NCBI GenBank assembly: GCA_963532425.1
Contig: CAUSKK010000006.1
Span: 38,818-102,817 of the forward strand
Source of the DNA: CAUSKK01 sp963532425
GTDB taxonomy: Bacteria > Pseudomonadota > Gammaproteobacteria > Cardiobacteriales > Cardiobacteriaceae
DNA length: 64,000 nt
Reading direction: 5' to 3'
Shown here: in pieces, positions 9,095-18,521 of the stretch
Numbering within the stretch: position 1 is the stretch's first letter
Layout of the letters: the number at the start of each line of letters is the position of its first letter
The notes under the pieces: generated by a model
The model's database searches: none
Told to the model about the DNA's origin: nothing
What the model saw: only the letters and a program-made list of their open reading frames with translations
Position numbers and translations under genes: made by a program

Positions 9095-9756
9095 TGGGCT
9101 TTCAAGCGGTACTCTTCGACCTGGACGGGGTCATCACCGACACCGCCGAATACCACTACCGGGCCTGGCAGCGGCTGGCCGAAGAGCTGGGCATCACCAT
9201 CGACCGCGCCTTCAACGAACAGCTGAAGGGCGTGTCCCGGGAGGATTCTTTAAAGCGAATCCTCGCCCACGGTGGCAAGAGCGTGGACGCGGCCGAGTTC
9301 GCCCGGCTGACCCGGCGCAAGAACGACAATTATCTGGAGATGATTCAGGCCATCGGCCCGGCGGACGTGTACCCGGGCATTCTCGCTTTGCTGCAGGAAC
9401 TGAGGGCGGCGGGCAAGAAAATCGCCCTGGCCTCGGCCAGTAAGAACGGCCCCTTTCTGCTGGAGCGCATGCAGCTGACCGGCTACTTCGACGCCATCGC
9501 CGACCCGGCCGCCGTGGCCCAGTCCAAGCCGGCGCCGGATATTTTCCTGGCCGCCGCTGCGGGGGTAAACGTGCCCATCGCGGCCTGCATCGGCATTGAG
9601 GACGCGGCCGCCGGGATTACGGCCCTGAAGGCGGCCGGGGCCCTGCCGGTGGGCGTGGGTAAGGAAGAAGAGCTGGGCGCCGACATTGCCCTCGTCCCCG
9701 ACACCAGCCACCTGAGCCTGAAATATCTAGAAGAAGTCTGGCGGCAGCGGCGCTAG
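9094..9756 (+). CDS. pgmB: Beta-phosphoglucomutase
   Basis: The 220-aa HAD-superfamily enzyme converts beta-glucose-1-phosphate to glucose-6-phosphate, completing maltose entry into glycolysis. The nucleophile/acid pair is D9 and D11 in FDLDGVITDT, and the helical cap follows. The SASKN block is motif 2, KPAPDIF carries the motif 3 Lys, and GIEDAAAGI holds the motif 4 acids. The ATG overlaps the maltose phosphorylase TGA (TGATG); a GTG one codon upstream is an alternative. It is the last gene of the operon, followed 24 bp later by a strong terminator. Confidence 0.92.
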   Translation: MGFQAVLFDLDGVITDTAEYHYRAWQRLAEELGITIDRAFNEQLKGVSREDSLKRILAHGGKSVDAAEFARLTRRKNDNYLEMIQAIGPADVYPGILALLQELRAAGKKIALASASKNGPFLLERMQLTGYFDAIADPAAVAQSKPAPDIFLAAAAGVNVPIAACIGIEDAAAGITALKAAGALPVGVGKEEELGADIALVPDTSHLSLKYLEEVWRQRR

Positions 9757-9780
9757 CCGGCTGTCCCCAGCCCATCCCGA

Positions 9781-9803
9781 AGCCCCCCCAGCGGGGGCTT
9801 TTT
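9781..9803 (+). terminator. Intrinsic terminator of the maltose operon
   Basis: A 7-bp G/C stem (AGCCCCC / GGGGGCT, loop CCAGC) is followed by five T. It lies 24 bp after the pgmB stop and just before the largest palindrome island. Confidence 0.9.
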
Positions 9804-12688
9804 CGTTGGGCCAACGGCCTAATCGCCCGACGGGGAAGCGCTTCAGGCTCAGCGGCCAGATAGAGGGAGCGCTTCGTTCTCGAAAAACGGAGGAAGAGGA
9901 AGCGCTTCGGGCTGGGAGTTCGTTAGGAAGAAAGCGTTTCCGTTGTAAACAGCCATTTCCACCGAAGCGCTTCTTTTCCCCCAGGCTGGCAAGAGCGAAG
10001 CGCTTGAGTTTAGGACGCCGGGCCGGGGCAAAGGCTAAACCGAAGCGCTTCGGGTCGGGGAGATTCTTTCCGGCGCCGGGCGGCCGGCGGGGCCAGGGTG
10101 GGGCGTCAGCCAGATGGGCCGGGGCCATGGTTCGGATGGAAAGAGGGAGCGCTTCGGTCGGCTGATTCGACGGGGAAGCGCTTCACCGGGGCAGTCGGCT
10201 GGAAAGGTAGCGCTTCCGCCGCCCCGCCAATCCGGCCAGTCCCAGCTTTTGGCCGAAGCACTGCCCCAATCCCTAAAAGCACACTTTGCCCCCGGCCGAA
10301 GCGGGTTCAGCCACAAACCGAAGCGCTTCGGTCGAAAGGGCCAGAAAATCTTGTTGGATTCGGAATGGGGGAGCGCTTCCCTTTTGCTGGGCCGGCAGTC
10401 TGATTTGACGGCCCCCGGGGTTATTTCCAACGAAGCGCTTCGGTTCTAGAACCGGTCTCGGCCCCGGCCCGAGGAATATTTACCCGACCATGTCAGCCCG
10501 TTGAAACCCTCGACCGGGCATCTGGCGTTCTGGCTGGAAGCGCTTCCCCGGGCCGGTTCTGCTGAATAGCCAAGCGCTTCTTCCCAACGAAGCGCTTCGT
10601 TCTGGAAGCCAGCAGTCGGAACAGTTAGATAAAAGAAGCGCTTCGGCGTTTTTAAGGCTCAAACCGGAAACCTCAAAAGGGGGAGCGCTTCCTTCTGGAA
10701 GCTGGCGAATGAAGGGAAACAGAATAGCCCGGAGGGGAAGCGCTTCCCCCGTTGAAACCTGCTAAACGGGCAGGACTAACGAAGCGCTTCTCCGGGGCAG
10801 TCGGCTGGGAAGGCAGCGCTTCCTCCGGCTGAATATTTCCCCGGCTCTGGGAAGCGCTTCGGCCTTGGCCGTGTGGATTTACCCCGGCCCGGCGACCGGC
10901 ATTTCTTAGCTCACTAGGCAACCGCTGCCGCAGGAAGCGCAGCAATCGCTTCCCGCTACCCAACGAAGCGCTTCGTTGTCAGCGCTTTAGCCAAGAAATT
11001 TCGTTCAAGTTCATTCCAAGGAGTGAAGCGCTGCAAATGGGCGCCTCGTGTATTCCAAGGCCAAAGCGCTTCCGACGGGGAGCGGGCCCGGGCGGCAACT
11101 TTTCATCGCCCGCCAGGAAGAACGCAGCACTTCACCCCAGCCGGCCAAAGCGCCACGGGGTTTAACTCCGGCTAGATTGGGCCAAGATTGGGCCAGTGAA
11201 GCGCTTCGGCCCCGGCCTATGGATTTACCCCGGCCCGGCGCTCGGCGATTTTTTGGCCACCGGCGGGAGTGCTTCGTCGGAAAGCTGCTGTTCACCGAAG
11301 CGCTTCATTAGTTCCGCCCGCTTAGCAGGTTTCAACAGGGGAAGCGCTTCCCCTCCGAGCGGCGGCCTACCCCCTCCGGCTCGGCGCCTCAACCGGGAAT
11401 GGTGCCCTCAGTCCGAAGCGCTTCGCTCCCGGGGGCAAGGGCTGAAAGAAGTCTGTCGCAAAAGCCCGCCGTTGTTTAGGGAAGCGCTTCGGTTCCAGAG
11501 CCCATCTCGGCCCCATCGACCCATCAAAACCCCGGCCGGAAATCTGGCGTGGTTATAACGCCACCTGGTGGCTTGCGGTGCTAAAGCGCTTCCCCGGGAC
11601 GGTCTCACTGGATAGCCAAGCGCTTCGGTTTCCCCCAAGTCAGCCGGCCGGCGAAGGGGGACGCTCGTCAGAACGAAGCGCTTCGTTCTGAAAGGCCTTT
11701 TGACTACGAAGCACGCGCCAGCCGGGGGAAGCGCTGTTGCTCTGGGATTAGCGATGGCCAGACTAAGGAACGAAGCGCTTCGTGAAAACCAATGTTCCAG
11801 AGCGAAGCGCTCCCCCCCCGGCTGGGGTCAGCGACGGTACCCTATGACTCTCACCGCTGAACTGAAGCGCTTCCCTCGGCTCGTCTCGCTCAATAGTCAA
11901 GCGCTTCTTCCCCGCGAAGCGCTTCGGACTGGCCGCCGGCAGGTGAAGGGGGACGCTCGTCAGAACGAAGCGCTTCGGTTTTGGAACGGCCAATGGCTGA
12001 GCTGAGGAACGAATTTAGTGTTTAGAGAGAGGGAGCGCTTCAAATTTATGGGCCGGTTAGAAGTATCTCCCCAGAACGAAGCGCTTCGGCTTGATGGGTA
12101 AGACCGAAGTGCTTCGTTCCAGCGCCGGGCTTCACTCGCTCCAATTGGCGGTAGCGCCGGCACCGGGCGTTGTTCCCGCTGGCCAGGTTTTAAACTCTCC
12201 CGCCGCCGGCGTTTTGATTGGCTTAGCCACGAGCCCGAAGCGCTTCGGTTTAAGCCATCGGGCCGGGGGCGCGGGAAAAACCTTGGGGCGGAAGAAGCGC
12301 TTCGGTCGCTGGCCCCCGGAGCGAAGCGCTCGCCCTATTTAGAGTTGGCCTGGCCATCCGGCCCGGCGGGGGAAGCGCTTCAGCGCGGCACGACGCCTAG
12401 CGGCGCTGCAACTGCTTCGGTCTTTCTAGTCGTTCAAGCAGAGGAAGCGCTTCGTTCTCTGAACTCAGAGTCTGGGCTCAGTAAAATTCTGGCGTTGGAA
12501 ATCGAAGCGCTTCAGTCCCGAGAAAGCGTCCCTGGCCGAAGCGTTTCGGTCTTTATATAAGGAAGCGCTTCCCTCTCGGCGGCCGGATTTAATCGTTCCA
12601 ACGAAGCGCTTCAGGGAAAGCCGGGGTCGGGGGATTGGAACCGACGGCTGGGAACGCCACACGCCGGAGCTGGCCCCCGCCGCCGCCC
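9804..12688. repeat. Giant GAAGCGCTTC island (2.9 kb, no genes)
   Basis: No credible gene lies here. Perfect GAAGCGCTTC or one-mismatch forms recur every 30-90 bp; I count about 13 perfect and about 9 near copies in 9.80-10.86 kb alone. The spacers recur too. A GGGACGG..ATAGCC-type spacer occurs near 10540-10580, 11585-11625 and 11870-11910. A GGGGGACGCTCGTCAGAACG block occurs near 11656 and 11949. A GTTGAAACCTGCTAA module near 10737-10790 reappears inverted near 11297-11352. Apparent ORFs are artefacts, because the palindrome reads EAL, KRF or SA without a stop in every frame of both strands. Confidence 0.9.
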
Positions 12689-12716
12689 AAAAAAAACCGC
12701 CTCTGGGGAAGCGGTT
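12689..12716 (-). terminator. Intrinsic terminator after the peptide-binding protein genes
   Basis: On the minus strand a 9-bp stem (AACCGCTTC / GAGGCGGTT, one G-T pair) with loop CCCA is followed by eight T. Its first arm, GAACCGCTTC, is a one-base variant of the palindrome and belongs to the adjacent 45-bp tandem repeat. Confidence 0.9.
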
Positions 12717-12841
12717 CGACTCGGCCGTTGGCCTCGCTGAGCACTTCCTCCGGAAGCGGTTCGACTCGGCCGTTGGCCTCGCTGAGCACTTCCTCCGGAA
12801 GCGGTTCGACTCGGCCGTTGGCCTCACTGAGCGCTTCCGGA
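12707..12841. repeat. Three tandem 45-bp repeats
   Basis: Three head-to-tail units start at 12707, 12752 and 12797. Each begins GGAAGCGGTTCGAC and ends near GCACTTCCTCC (third unit GCGCTTCC). The first two are essentially identical. Both edges are degenerate versions of the GAAGCGCTTC palindrome. The array lies between the terminator and the stop of the last peptide-binding protein gene. Confidence 0.92.
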
Positions 12842-12905
12842 GGAAGCGCTTCGTTGGGGCTAGGCCCGGGCTCTGGCCGGAGCGAGAAAACCCAGTTCGG
12901 GAACC

Positions 12906-14432
12906 TTACTCCTTAATTACCAAATCGCCGAAATAGGGGTAATCGTGGTGGTGGGTGATGCTGGCGAAATTGCTCCAGCTCTTCGGATAGCCGTAGCTCA
13001 GGTTCTGCCAGTGCAGGGGGATAATCAACGCCTCATCGGTTTCGGTCTGGGCGATGCGCTGCAGCAGCTCACGCCGTTTGGCCGGGTCATCCTCGGTGGC
13101 CACGGCCCGTAGGGCCTCGTCGATGGTTCTGTTGCTGAAGCCACCGCAGTTCATTACGCCCCGGCCGGCGGCGCGGTCGCGGGTGGCGGTCAGATACTCG
13201 GAAAGGTTGGCACTGTCGCCGGTGTCCGAAACCCAGCCGATGAAGGCCATGCCGGCATCGCAGCGCTCAAAGCGCGGCCAGAAATCGCTGGCCGGCATCA
13301 CCTCGGTTTCGACGCGAATGTTGATGTTCTTCAGCTGGGTGGCGATGCCCTGGGCGATGAGGTCGTCGTAGACATAGTAGCCCCGGGGGGCGATGAGCTT
13401 GGTCTCGAAGCCCTCGGCCAGCTTGGCCTCGGCCATCAGCGCCTTGGCCCGGGCCAAATCGTAGGCGGGCTCGTGGCTGTCCAGATGGCCGAGATAGCCC
13501 GCCGGCGACAGCTGGTCGGCCGGGGTGCCGAGCTTGGCCAGCACTCGGCGGCCGATGTCCCTGCGGTTGATGGTCAGATTGATGGCCTGGCGCACGCGCT
13601 TGTCCTGGAACTGGGGCGTAACCTGCTGGTTCAGCTGCAGCATGATGATTTTTTCCGACGGCGCAATCAGCACCCTCCGATTGTCGCTTTTCTGGACGCG
13701 GTCGATGTTTTTCGGACTGACCGGCGTAATGTAGTCCACCTTGCCACTGAGGAAATTGTTCAGGCGCAACTCATCGTCCTTCTCGATGTTGATGGTCAGG
13801 GTGTCCACGTTGCCGCTGCTGGTCCAGTAACTGGGGTTTTTCTTCAGCACCGTGCGCCGCTCCCGCTGGCGGCTCTCCAGGCTGAAGGGGCCGGTGCCGG
13901 AAACGTTGGTGTCGGCGAAATTGTCGCCGCTGGGGTCGATTTTGCCCCGGTCGGCGCTGCTCTCGTAGAACTTGCTATCCATGATGAACAGGTTCGGCAG
14001 CACCATCAGCGCCAGCGGGTCCTTGTCCTTGAGGCGCAGCTCCACCGTGTGGTCGTCGATTTTGACGAATTTATCGAAGTGGCTGAACAGCGGCGCGTAT
14101 TCCGGACTGGTTTTGCTGCGGTTGAACGACCAGACCACATCGTCGGCGGTGAAGGGATTGCCGCTGTGGAATTTCACGTTTTTATGCAGCTCGAAGCGGT
14201 AGGTAGTGTCATTGAGCTTGGTCCATTTCTCCGCCAGCCGGGGCACCAGCTGGCCCTCGTGGTCGCGACGCAGCAGCGGGTCGAAGAGCAGATGGGCCAT
14301 CTGCAGGTTACGGTCGCTGAGCCGTTCCATCGGGTCCAGCGAGGTGAAATCGGCGGCATAGGCAATGTTCACATCGGCCGCCGCCAGCGGCAGGCTGGTG
14401 AGCAGGCCCAGGGCCAGCAGGGTTTTCTTCAT
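12906..14432 (-). CDS. Periplasmic peptide-binding protein (SBP family 5), copy 2
   Basis: This 508-aa solute-binding protein of an ABC transporter has a signal peptide (about residues 1-19, cleavage near LAAA-DV). Family 5 features include a DFTSLDPME start, LVPRLAEKW, the VKFHSGNPFTADDVVWSF block, and a C-terminal IPLHWQNLSYGYPK. Closest functional analogues are DppA/OppA/SapA-type proteins for oligopeptides or antimicrobial peptides. It is a diverged tandem paralogue of the gene 17 bp upstream. No ABC permease or ATPase genes lie in the window, so partner subunits must be elsewhere. A terminator follows about 190 bp downstream. Confidence 0.88.
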   Translation of the reverse strand: MKKTLLALGLLTSLPLAAADVNIAYAADFTSLDPMERLSDRNLQMAHLLFDPLLRRDHEGQLVPRLAEKWTKLNDTTYRFELHKNVKFHSGNPFTADDVVWSFNRSKTSPEYAPLFSHFDKFVKIDDHTVELRLKDKDPLALMVLPNLFIMDSKFYESSADRGKIDPSGDNFADTNVSGTGPFSLESRQRERRTVLKKNPSYWTSSGNVDTLTINIEKDDELRLNNFLSGKVDYITPVSPKNIDRVQKSDNRRVLIAPSEKIIMLQLNQQVTPQFQDKRVRQAINLTINRRDIGRRVLAKLGTPADQLSPAGYLGHLDSHEPAYDLARAKALMAEAKLAEGFETKLIAPRGYYVYDDLIAQGIATQLKNINIRVETEVMPASDFWPRFERCDAGMAFIGWVSDTGDSANLSEYLTATRDRAAGRGVMNCGGFSNRTIDEALRAVATEDDPAKRRELLQRIAQTETDEALIIPLHWQNLSYGYPKSWSNFASITHHHDYPYFGDLVIKE

Positions 14433-14449
14433 AGATAAGCTCCTTGGGT

Positions 14450-15973
14450 TTAGGGTTTGACCTTGAGGTCGCCCAGGTAGGGATAGCCCTTGACGTTGGT
14501 AATGGCCGGCAGGTTCTCCAGTTTTTTATCGTAGCCGAAGCTGAGGTTCTGCCAGTGCAGCGGCACAATGAGCGCCTCCTCGTGTTCAATTTCGCTGATT
14601 TTCTGCAGCAGGGCCCGGCGTTTATCCCCATTCATTTCGGTGCTGGCCTCGCGCAGCAGCCGGTCGATGTCGCCGTTGCTGAAACCGCCGCAGTTATTGA
14701 CGCCCAGGCCGGTGTCCTGGTTCTTGGTGGCGGTCAGGGTTTCGGAGAGGTTGGCGCTGTCGTCGGTGTCGGCAATCCAGCCGTCCATGGCCAGGCCGGC
14801 CTCGCAGCGCTCGAAGCGCTCCCAGTATTCCGGTGGCTTGATGGCCTCCAGCTCGGCGGTGATTTTGATATTGGCCAGCTGGCGGACGATGGCATTGGCC
14901 AGCAGGTCATCGGCGATGAAATAGCCGGTGGGGGCGATGAAGCTGACGCGGAAACCGTTTTCCAGGCCGGCCTCCTTCATTAGGGCCTGGGCGGCGGCCA
15001 AATCAAATTCCGGGGCGTAGTCCGGATGGTGGCCGAGATAGCTCGGCGGCGACAGCTGGCCGGCCGGCGTGGCCAGGTTCTGCAGCACGCGCTTGTCGAT
15101 GTCCTTGCGGTTAAGGCTGAGATTGACGGCCTGGCGCACCCGCTTGTCCTTGAACTGGGGCGCGGCCTGCTGGTTCAGCTGCAGCACAATGACCTTCTCC
15201 GACGGCACCAGCAGCAGCTCGTGGTCGGCGTCCTGTTTCAGGGCGTTGATGTGGCGCGGGCCGATGGGCATGGTCAAATCCACCTGTTTCTGCATCAGCT
15301 GGTCGAAGCGCTCCTGCTCGCTGGGGTTGATGTTCAGGGTCAGCCGTTCCACGTTGCCGCCCGGGGCCCAGTGGTCGGCGAAGCGCTTCAGCACGGTTTT
15401 TTCGCCGGGTTTGCGGCTTTCCAGCTGGAAGGGGCCGGTGCCGGAGACATGCTCGGCCGCATAGCCACTGCCGTTGCTGCTCAGCTGGCTGCGCTCGCCC
15501 TCGCGGAAGTGCTGGCTGTCCATGATGAAGAAATAGGCCAGCGGCGGCAGGGCCAGCGGGTATTTGTCCTTCAGCTTCAAATCGACGGTGTGGTCGTCCA
15601 CCTTGACGAAGCCATCGAAGTAGCTGTAGAGGGCGCTGAAATTCGGCGAATCCTTCAGCCGCTTGAACGACCAGACCACATCGTCGGCGGTGAAGGGATT
15701 GCCACTGTGGAATTTGACGCCGTGGCGCAGCTGGAAGCGAATGGTCTGGTCATCAATCACCGTCCATTTTTCCGCCAGCCGGGGCTCCAGCTCCCTTTTG
15801 CTGTTGTAGCGCAGCAGCGGGTCATAGAGCAGATGGGCGAAGAGGGCGTTGGTTTCCAGCAGCTTTTCCATGGGGTCCAGGGAGCTGGCGTCGTTTTCCA
15901 GGGCCACCTTCAGGTCGGCGGCGGTCGCACTCAGGCCGAGCAGCAGGCCGAGGGCAAGCAGTTTTTTTCGCAT
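14450..15973 (-). CDS. Periplasmic peptide-binding protein (SBP family 5), copy 1
   Basis: This 507-aa protein is a paralogue of the next gene; both share the ADDVVWSFxR block, SPxSYLGH/SPAGYLGH, and the Cys pair near RFERCxAG and NCGGFSN. A signal peptide ends about residue 19. AAAGGAC lies 6 bp before the ATG. It starts 54 bp downstream of argG, and a terminator built from two palindromes lies between them, so it may have its own promoter or depend on read-through. The substrate is probably di- or oligopeptides. Confidence 0.88.
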   Translation of the reverse strand: MRKKLLALGLLLGLSATAADLKVALENDASSLDPMEKLLETNALFAHLLYDPLLRYNSKRELEPRLAEKWTVIDDQTIRFQLRHGVKFHSGNPFTADDVVWSFKRLKDSPNFSALYSYFDGFVKVDDHTVDLKLKDKYPLALPPLAYFFIMDSQHFREGERSQLSSNGSGYAAEHVSGTGPFQLESRKPGEKTVLKRFADHWAPGGNVERLTLNINPSEQERFDQLMQKQVDLTMPIGPRHINALKQDADHELLLVPSEKVIVLQLNQQAAPQFKDKRVRQAVNLSLNRKDIDKRVLQNLATPAGQLSPPSYLGHHPDYAPEFDLAAAQALMKEAGLENGFRVSFIAPTGYFIADDLLANAIVRQLANIKITAELEAIKPPEYWERFERCEAGLAMDGWIADTDDSANLSETLTATKNQDTGLGVNNCGGFSNGDIDRLLREASTEMNGDKRRALLQKISEIEHEEALIVPLHWQNLSFGYDKKLENLPAITNVKGYPYLGDLKVKP

Positions 15974-15993
15974 TGAAAGTCCTTTTTGAGTCT

Positions 15994-16022
15994 AAAAAGA
16001 AGCGCTTCTTCCGAAGCGCTTC
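15994..16022 (-). terminator. Terminator built from two GAAGCGCTTC palindromes
   Basis: Two perfect palindromes (15999-16008 and 16013-16022) are separated by four bases and followed on the minus strand by five T. Because each copy is self-complementary, the two pair with each other as a 10-bp stem with loop GGAA. It starts 5 bp after the argG stop. Confidence 0.85.
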
Positions 16023-16027
16023 GTGGT

Positions 16028-17329
16028 CTAGGGATTGCCCGAATCGTCCAGCAAGCCCTGTGCCTGTAGCCACTGGTATTTCTGCCGGCTGTCGGCGATG
16101 TCCAGATTGCGCAGGGTCAGCTGGCCAATGCGGTCGCCGGGGCTGAAGGGGGCGTCCTCGACCCGCTCCATGGACAGGCGCTCGGCGGCATAGGTCAGGT
16201 GCGGCGACTGGGTATTGAGAATGCTGTAGTCGTTGCCGCGCCGCAGTTCCAGGGTTACGGTGCCGGTGATGAGCTTGGCGATGTACTTGGCGGCGGCGCG
16301 CAGCATCAGCGCCTGGCTGTCGAACCAGCGGCCCTGGTAGAGCAGCCGGCCGAGCTTCAGGCCGTTGATGCGGTACTGCTCGATGCTGTCCTCGTTGTGA
16401 ATGCCGGTAACCAGCCGCTCGTAGGCGATGTGCAGCAGGGCCAGGCCCGGGGCCTCATAGATGCCACGCGATTTGGCCTCGATGATGCGGTTTTCGATTT
16501 GGTCGGACATGCCGAGGCCGTGGCGGCCGCCGATGCGGTTGGCCTCCAGCAGCAGCGCCACCGGGTCGGCGAAGCGCTTCCCGTTCAGGGCCACCGGCTC
16601 GCCGGCCTCGAAGCTGACGCTGACCGTTTCCGTTTGAATGGCCACGTCCTCGCGCCAGAAGGCCACGCCCATCAGCGGCGCCACGATGTGAACGCTGCTG
16701 TCCAGAGCCTCCAAATCCTTGGCCTCGTGGGTGGCGCCGAGCAGGTTGCTGTCGGTGGAATAGGCCTTTTCGGCGCTCATCTTGTAGGCGAAGCCGTGCT
16801 GGTTCAGGAAGGCCGACATCTCCGCCCGGCCGCCGAGCTCGTCGATGAACTGCTGGTCAAGCCAGGGTTTGTAGATTTGCAGCCGGTCATTGGTCATCAG
16901 GCCGTAGCGGTAGAAGCGCTCGATGTCGTTGCCCTTGTAGGTGGAGCCGTCGCCCCAGATGTTCACGCCGTCGGCCTGCATGGCCTTGACCAGCTCGACG
17001 CCGGTAACGGCCCGGCCCAGGGGCGTGGTGTTGTAGTAGGTCTGGCCGGCGGTGCTGACGTGGAAGGCGTTGGCCTGCAGGGCGTTGATGCCCTCGCGCA
17101 CCAGGGCGGCCCGGCAGTCGATGAGCCGGGCGATTTCGGCCCCATAGGCCCGGGCGGCCCGGGGAATGGCCTCATAGTCGCTCTCGTCGGGCTGGCCGAG
17201 GTTGGCGGTGTAGGCGCAGGGAATGGCGCCCTTTTCCTTCATCCACAGCAGTGCCGCCGAAGTGTCCAGGCCGCCGGAAAAGGCGATGCCCACCTTCTGA
17301 CCCCGGGGGAGGGTTTGTAAAATTTTCAT
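16028..17329 (-). CDS. argG: Argininosuccinate synthase
   Basis: This 433-aa cytoplasmic enzyme joins citrulline and aspartate with ATP in arginine synthesis. The PP-loop nucleotide motif is FSGGLDTSAALLW near residue 15, and INIWGDGSTYKGNDIERF-type sequence and the LGATHEAKDLE block are strongly conserved. The length (about 433-447 aa) is that of the E. coli/Neisseria type rather than the shorter form. The ATG at 17329 is chosen because GAGG lies 7 bp upstream; an in-frame TTG four codons earlier lacks a site. It begins 8 bp after the sotB stop. A palindrome copy encodes GKRFAD internally. Confidence 0.95.
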   Translation of the reverse strand: MKILQTLPRGQKVGIAFSGGLDTSAALLWMKEKGAIPCAYTANLGQPDESDYEAIPRAARAYGAEIARLIDCRAALVREGINALQANAFHVSTAGQTYYNTTPLGRAVTGVELVKAMQADGVNIWGDGSTYKGNDIERFYRYGLMTNDRLQIYKPWLDQQFIDELGGRAEMSAFLNQHGFAYKMSAEKAYSTDSNLLGATHEAKDLEALDSSVHIVAPLMGVAFWREDVAIQTETVSVSFEAGEPVALNGKRFADPVALLLEANRIGGRHGLGMSDQIENRIIEAKSRGIYEAPGLALLHIAYERLVTGIHNEDSIEQYRINGLKLGRLLYQGRWFDSQALMLRAAAKYIAKLITGTVTLELRRGNDYSILNTQSPHLTYAAERLSMERVEDAPFSPGDRIGQLTLRNLDIADSRQKYQWLQAQGLLDDSGNP

Positions 17330-17337
17330 GAGATACC

Positions 17338-18507
17338 TCAATTCTTAATAAAGAAACAGAGCAGCAGGGCCAGCAGGCCGAGCAGGGCCCCGCCGATGCC
17401 CAGGGCCGCCAGCCCAAAGCCTTTAATCAGATGGGCGCCGAGCAGGGCGCCGCCGCCGATGCCGATGTTGTAGAGGCCGGAAAGCAGGGCCATGGCCACG
17501 TCGGTGGCGTCGCTGGCCACCTGCAGGGTTTTGGCCTGCAGGGCCAGATTCAGACAGACGACGGTCAGACCCCAGCCCAGAGCCAGCAGGCCGAAGACCA
17601 GACCGTGCACCGCCAGCGGCCGCAGCAGCAGCAGCGCCCCAATCAGGGCCGCCGTAACTCCGAAGAAGAAGCGTCGCGAGTTGCGCGGATAGACCCGGGC
17701 GAAGAGACTCGGCGCGCCGAGGCCGGCCAGACCGAAGGCCAGCAGCAGCAGGCTGACCTGCTCGCCGTTAAGGCCAACCACATCGGCCCCGTAGCTTTCG
17801 ATATAGCTGTAGGCGGTGAAATGGGCGCCGATGGCCAGCACCACAAAAGCGAAGAGCGCCAGCAGGGTCGGCCGGCGCAGCAGCCGGGGCACGCTGGCCA
17901 GGTCGCCGGTGTTCTGGGCCGGCAGCGGCGGCAGCAGAGCGCGCAGGGCCAGCAGAATGAGGGCCGCCGACCCGGCGATGAAGCCGAAACTGCTGCGCCA
18001 GCCCCAGTGGTTGCCGATGATTTTGCCCAGGGGAATGCCGAGCACCGAGGCCAGGCTCACCCCCAGGGCCAGCAGGCCCAGGGCCCGATTGCCCTGGCCC
18101 GGCGGCGCCACCCGCACCACCAGGGCGGCGGTGATGGCCCAGAAGATGGCGTGGGCCAGGGCCACGCCGAGCCGGCTCACCACAAAGAGGCCGTAGGAGT
18201 TGGCCCCGGCGCCCAGGCCGTTGCTGACGATGAAGAGCAGAAAGATGGCGACCAGCAGCCGCCGCCGTTCCCAGGTGCGGGTGGCCAGCATCAGCGGCAG
18301 CGACACCAGCGCGACGACCCAGGCGTAAAGGGTCATCAGCAGGCCGACGCTTTCCACCGGCCGGCCGAAGCCGGCGCCGATGTCGCTGAGCAGGGCAACG
18401 GGGATAAATTCGGCCGTATTAAAAATAAAGGCGGCCAGCGCCAGCATCATCACACTGGCCCAGCCGGAAAGCTGGGGCTTGTTGGCGTTGGCGTTATCGA
18501 GCGTCAT
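17338..18507 (-). CDS. sotB: MFS sugar efflux transporter, SotB-like
   Basis: The 389-aa protein has about 12 transmembrane helices. The N-terminal AAFIFNTAEFIPVALLSDIG closely resembles the start of E. coli SotB (YdeA), an arabinose/IPTG exporter. The later DATDVAMALLSGLYNIGIGGGALLG block also fits the family. It would expel sugars or small toxic solutes across the inner membrane. It starts 14 bp after gyrB and ends 8 bp before argG, so gyrB, sotB and argG may be read on one transcript. Other DHA1 drug-efflux roles are possible. Confidence 0.82.
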   Translation of the reverse strand: MTLDNANANKPQLSGWASVMMLALAAFIFNTAEFIPVALLSDIGAGFGRPVESVGLLMTLYAWVVALVSLPLMLATRTWERRRLLVAIFLLFIVSNGLGAGANSYGLFVVSRLGVALAHAIFWAITAALVVRVAPPGQGNRALGLLALGVSLASVLGIPLGKIIGNHWGWRSSFGFIAGSAALILLALRALLPPLPAQNTGDLASVPRLLRRPTLLALFAFVVLAIGAHFTAYSYIESYGADVVGLNGEQVSLLLLAFGLAGLGAPSLFARVYPRNSRRFFFGVTAALIGALLLLRPLAVHGLVFGLLALGWGLTVVCLNLALQAKTLQVASDATDVAMALLSGLYNIGIGGGALLGAHLIKGFGLAALGIGGALLGLLALLLCFFIKN

Positions 18508-18521
18508 AGAAAGGTTTTTTC

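Noticed and set aside
9804..12900. Dozens of ORFs of 60-140 codons on both strands in the palindrome islands
   Set aside because: The palindrome has no stop in any frame, so arrays stay open. The peptides are runs of SAS, EAL and KRF with random filler, overlap each other on both strands, and lack ribosome sites or recognisable domains.
9804..12900. CRISPR array
   Set aside because: The conserved unit is only 10 bp, spacing is irregular (about 20-120 bp), spacers themselves recur, and no cas genes are present.
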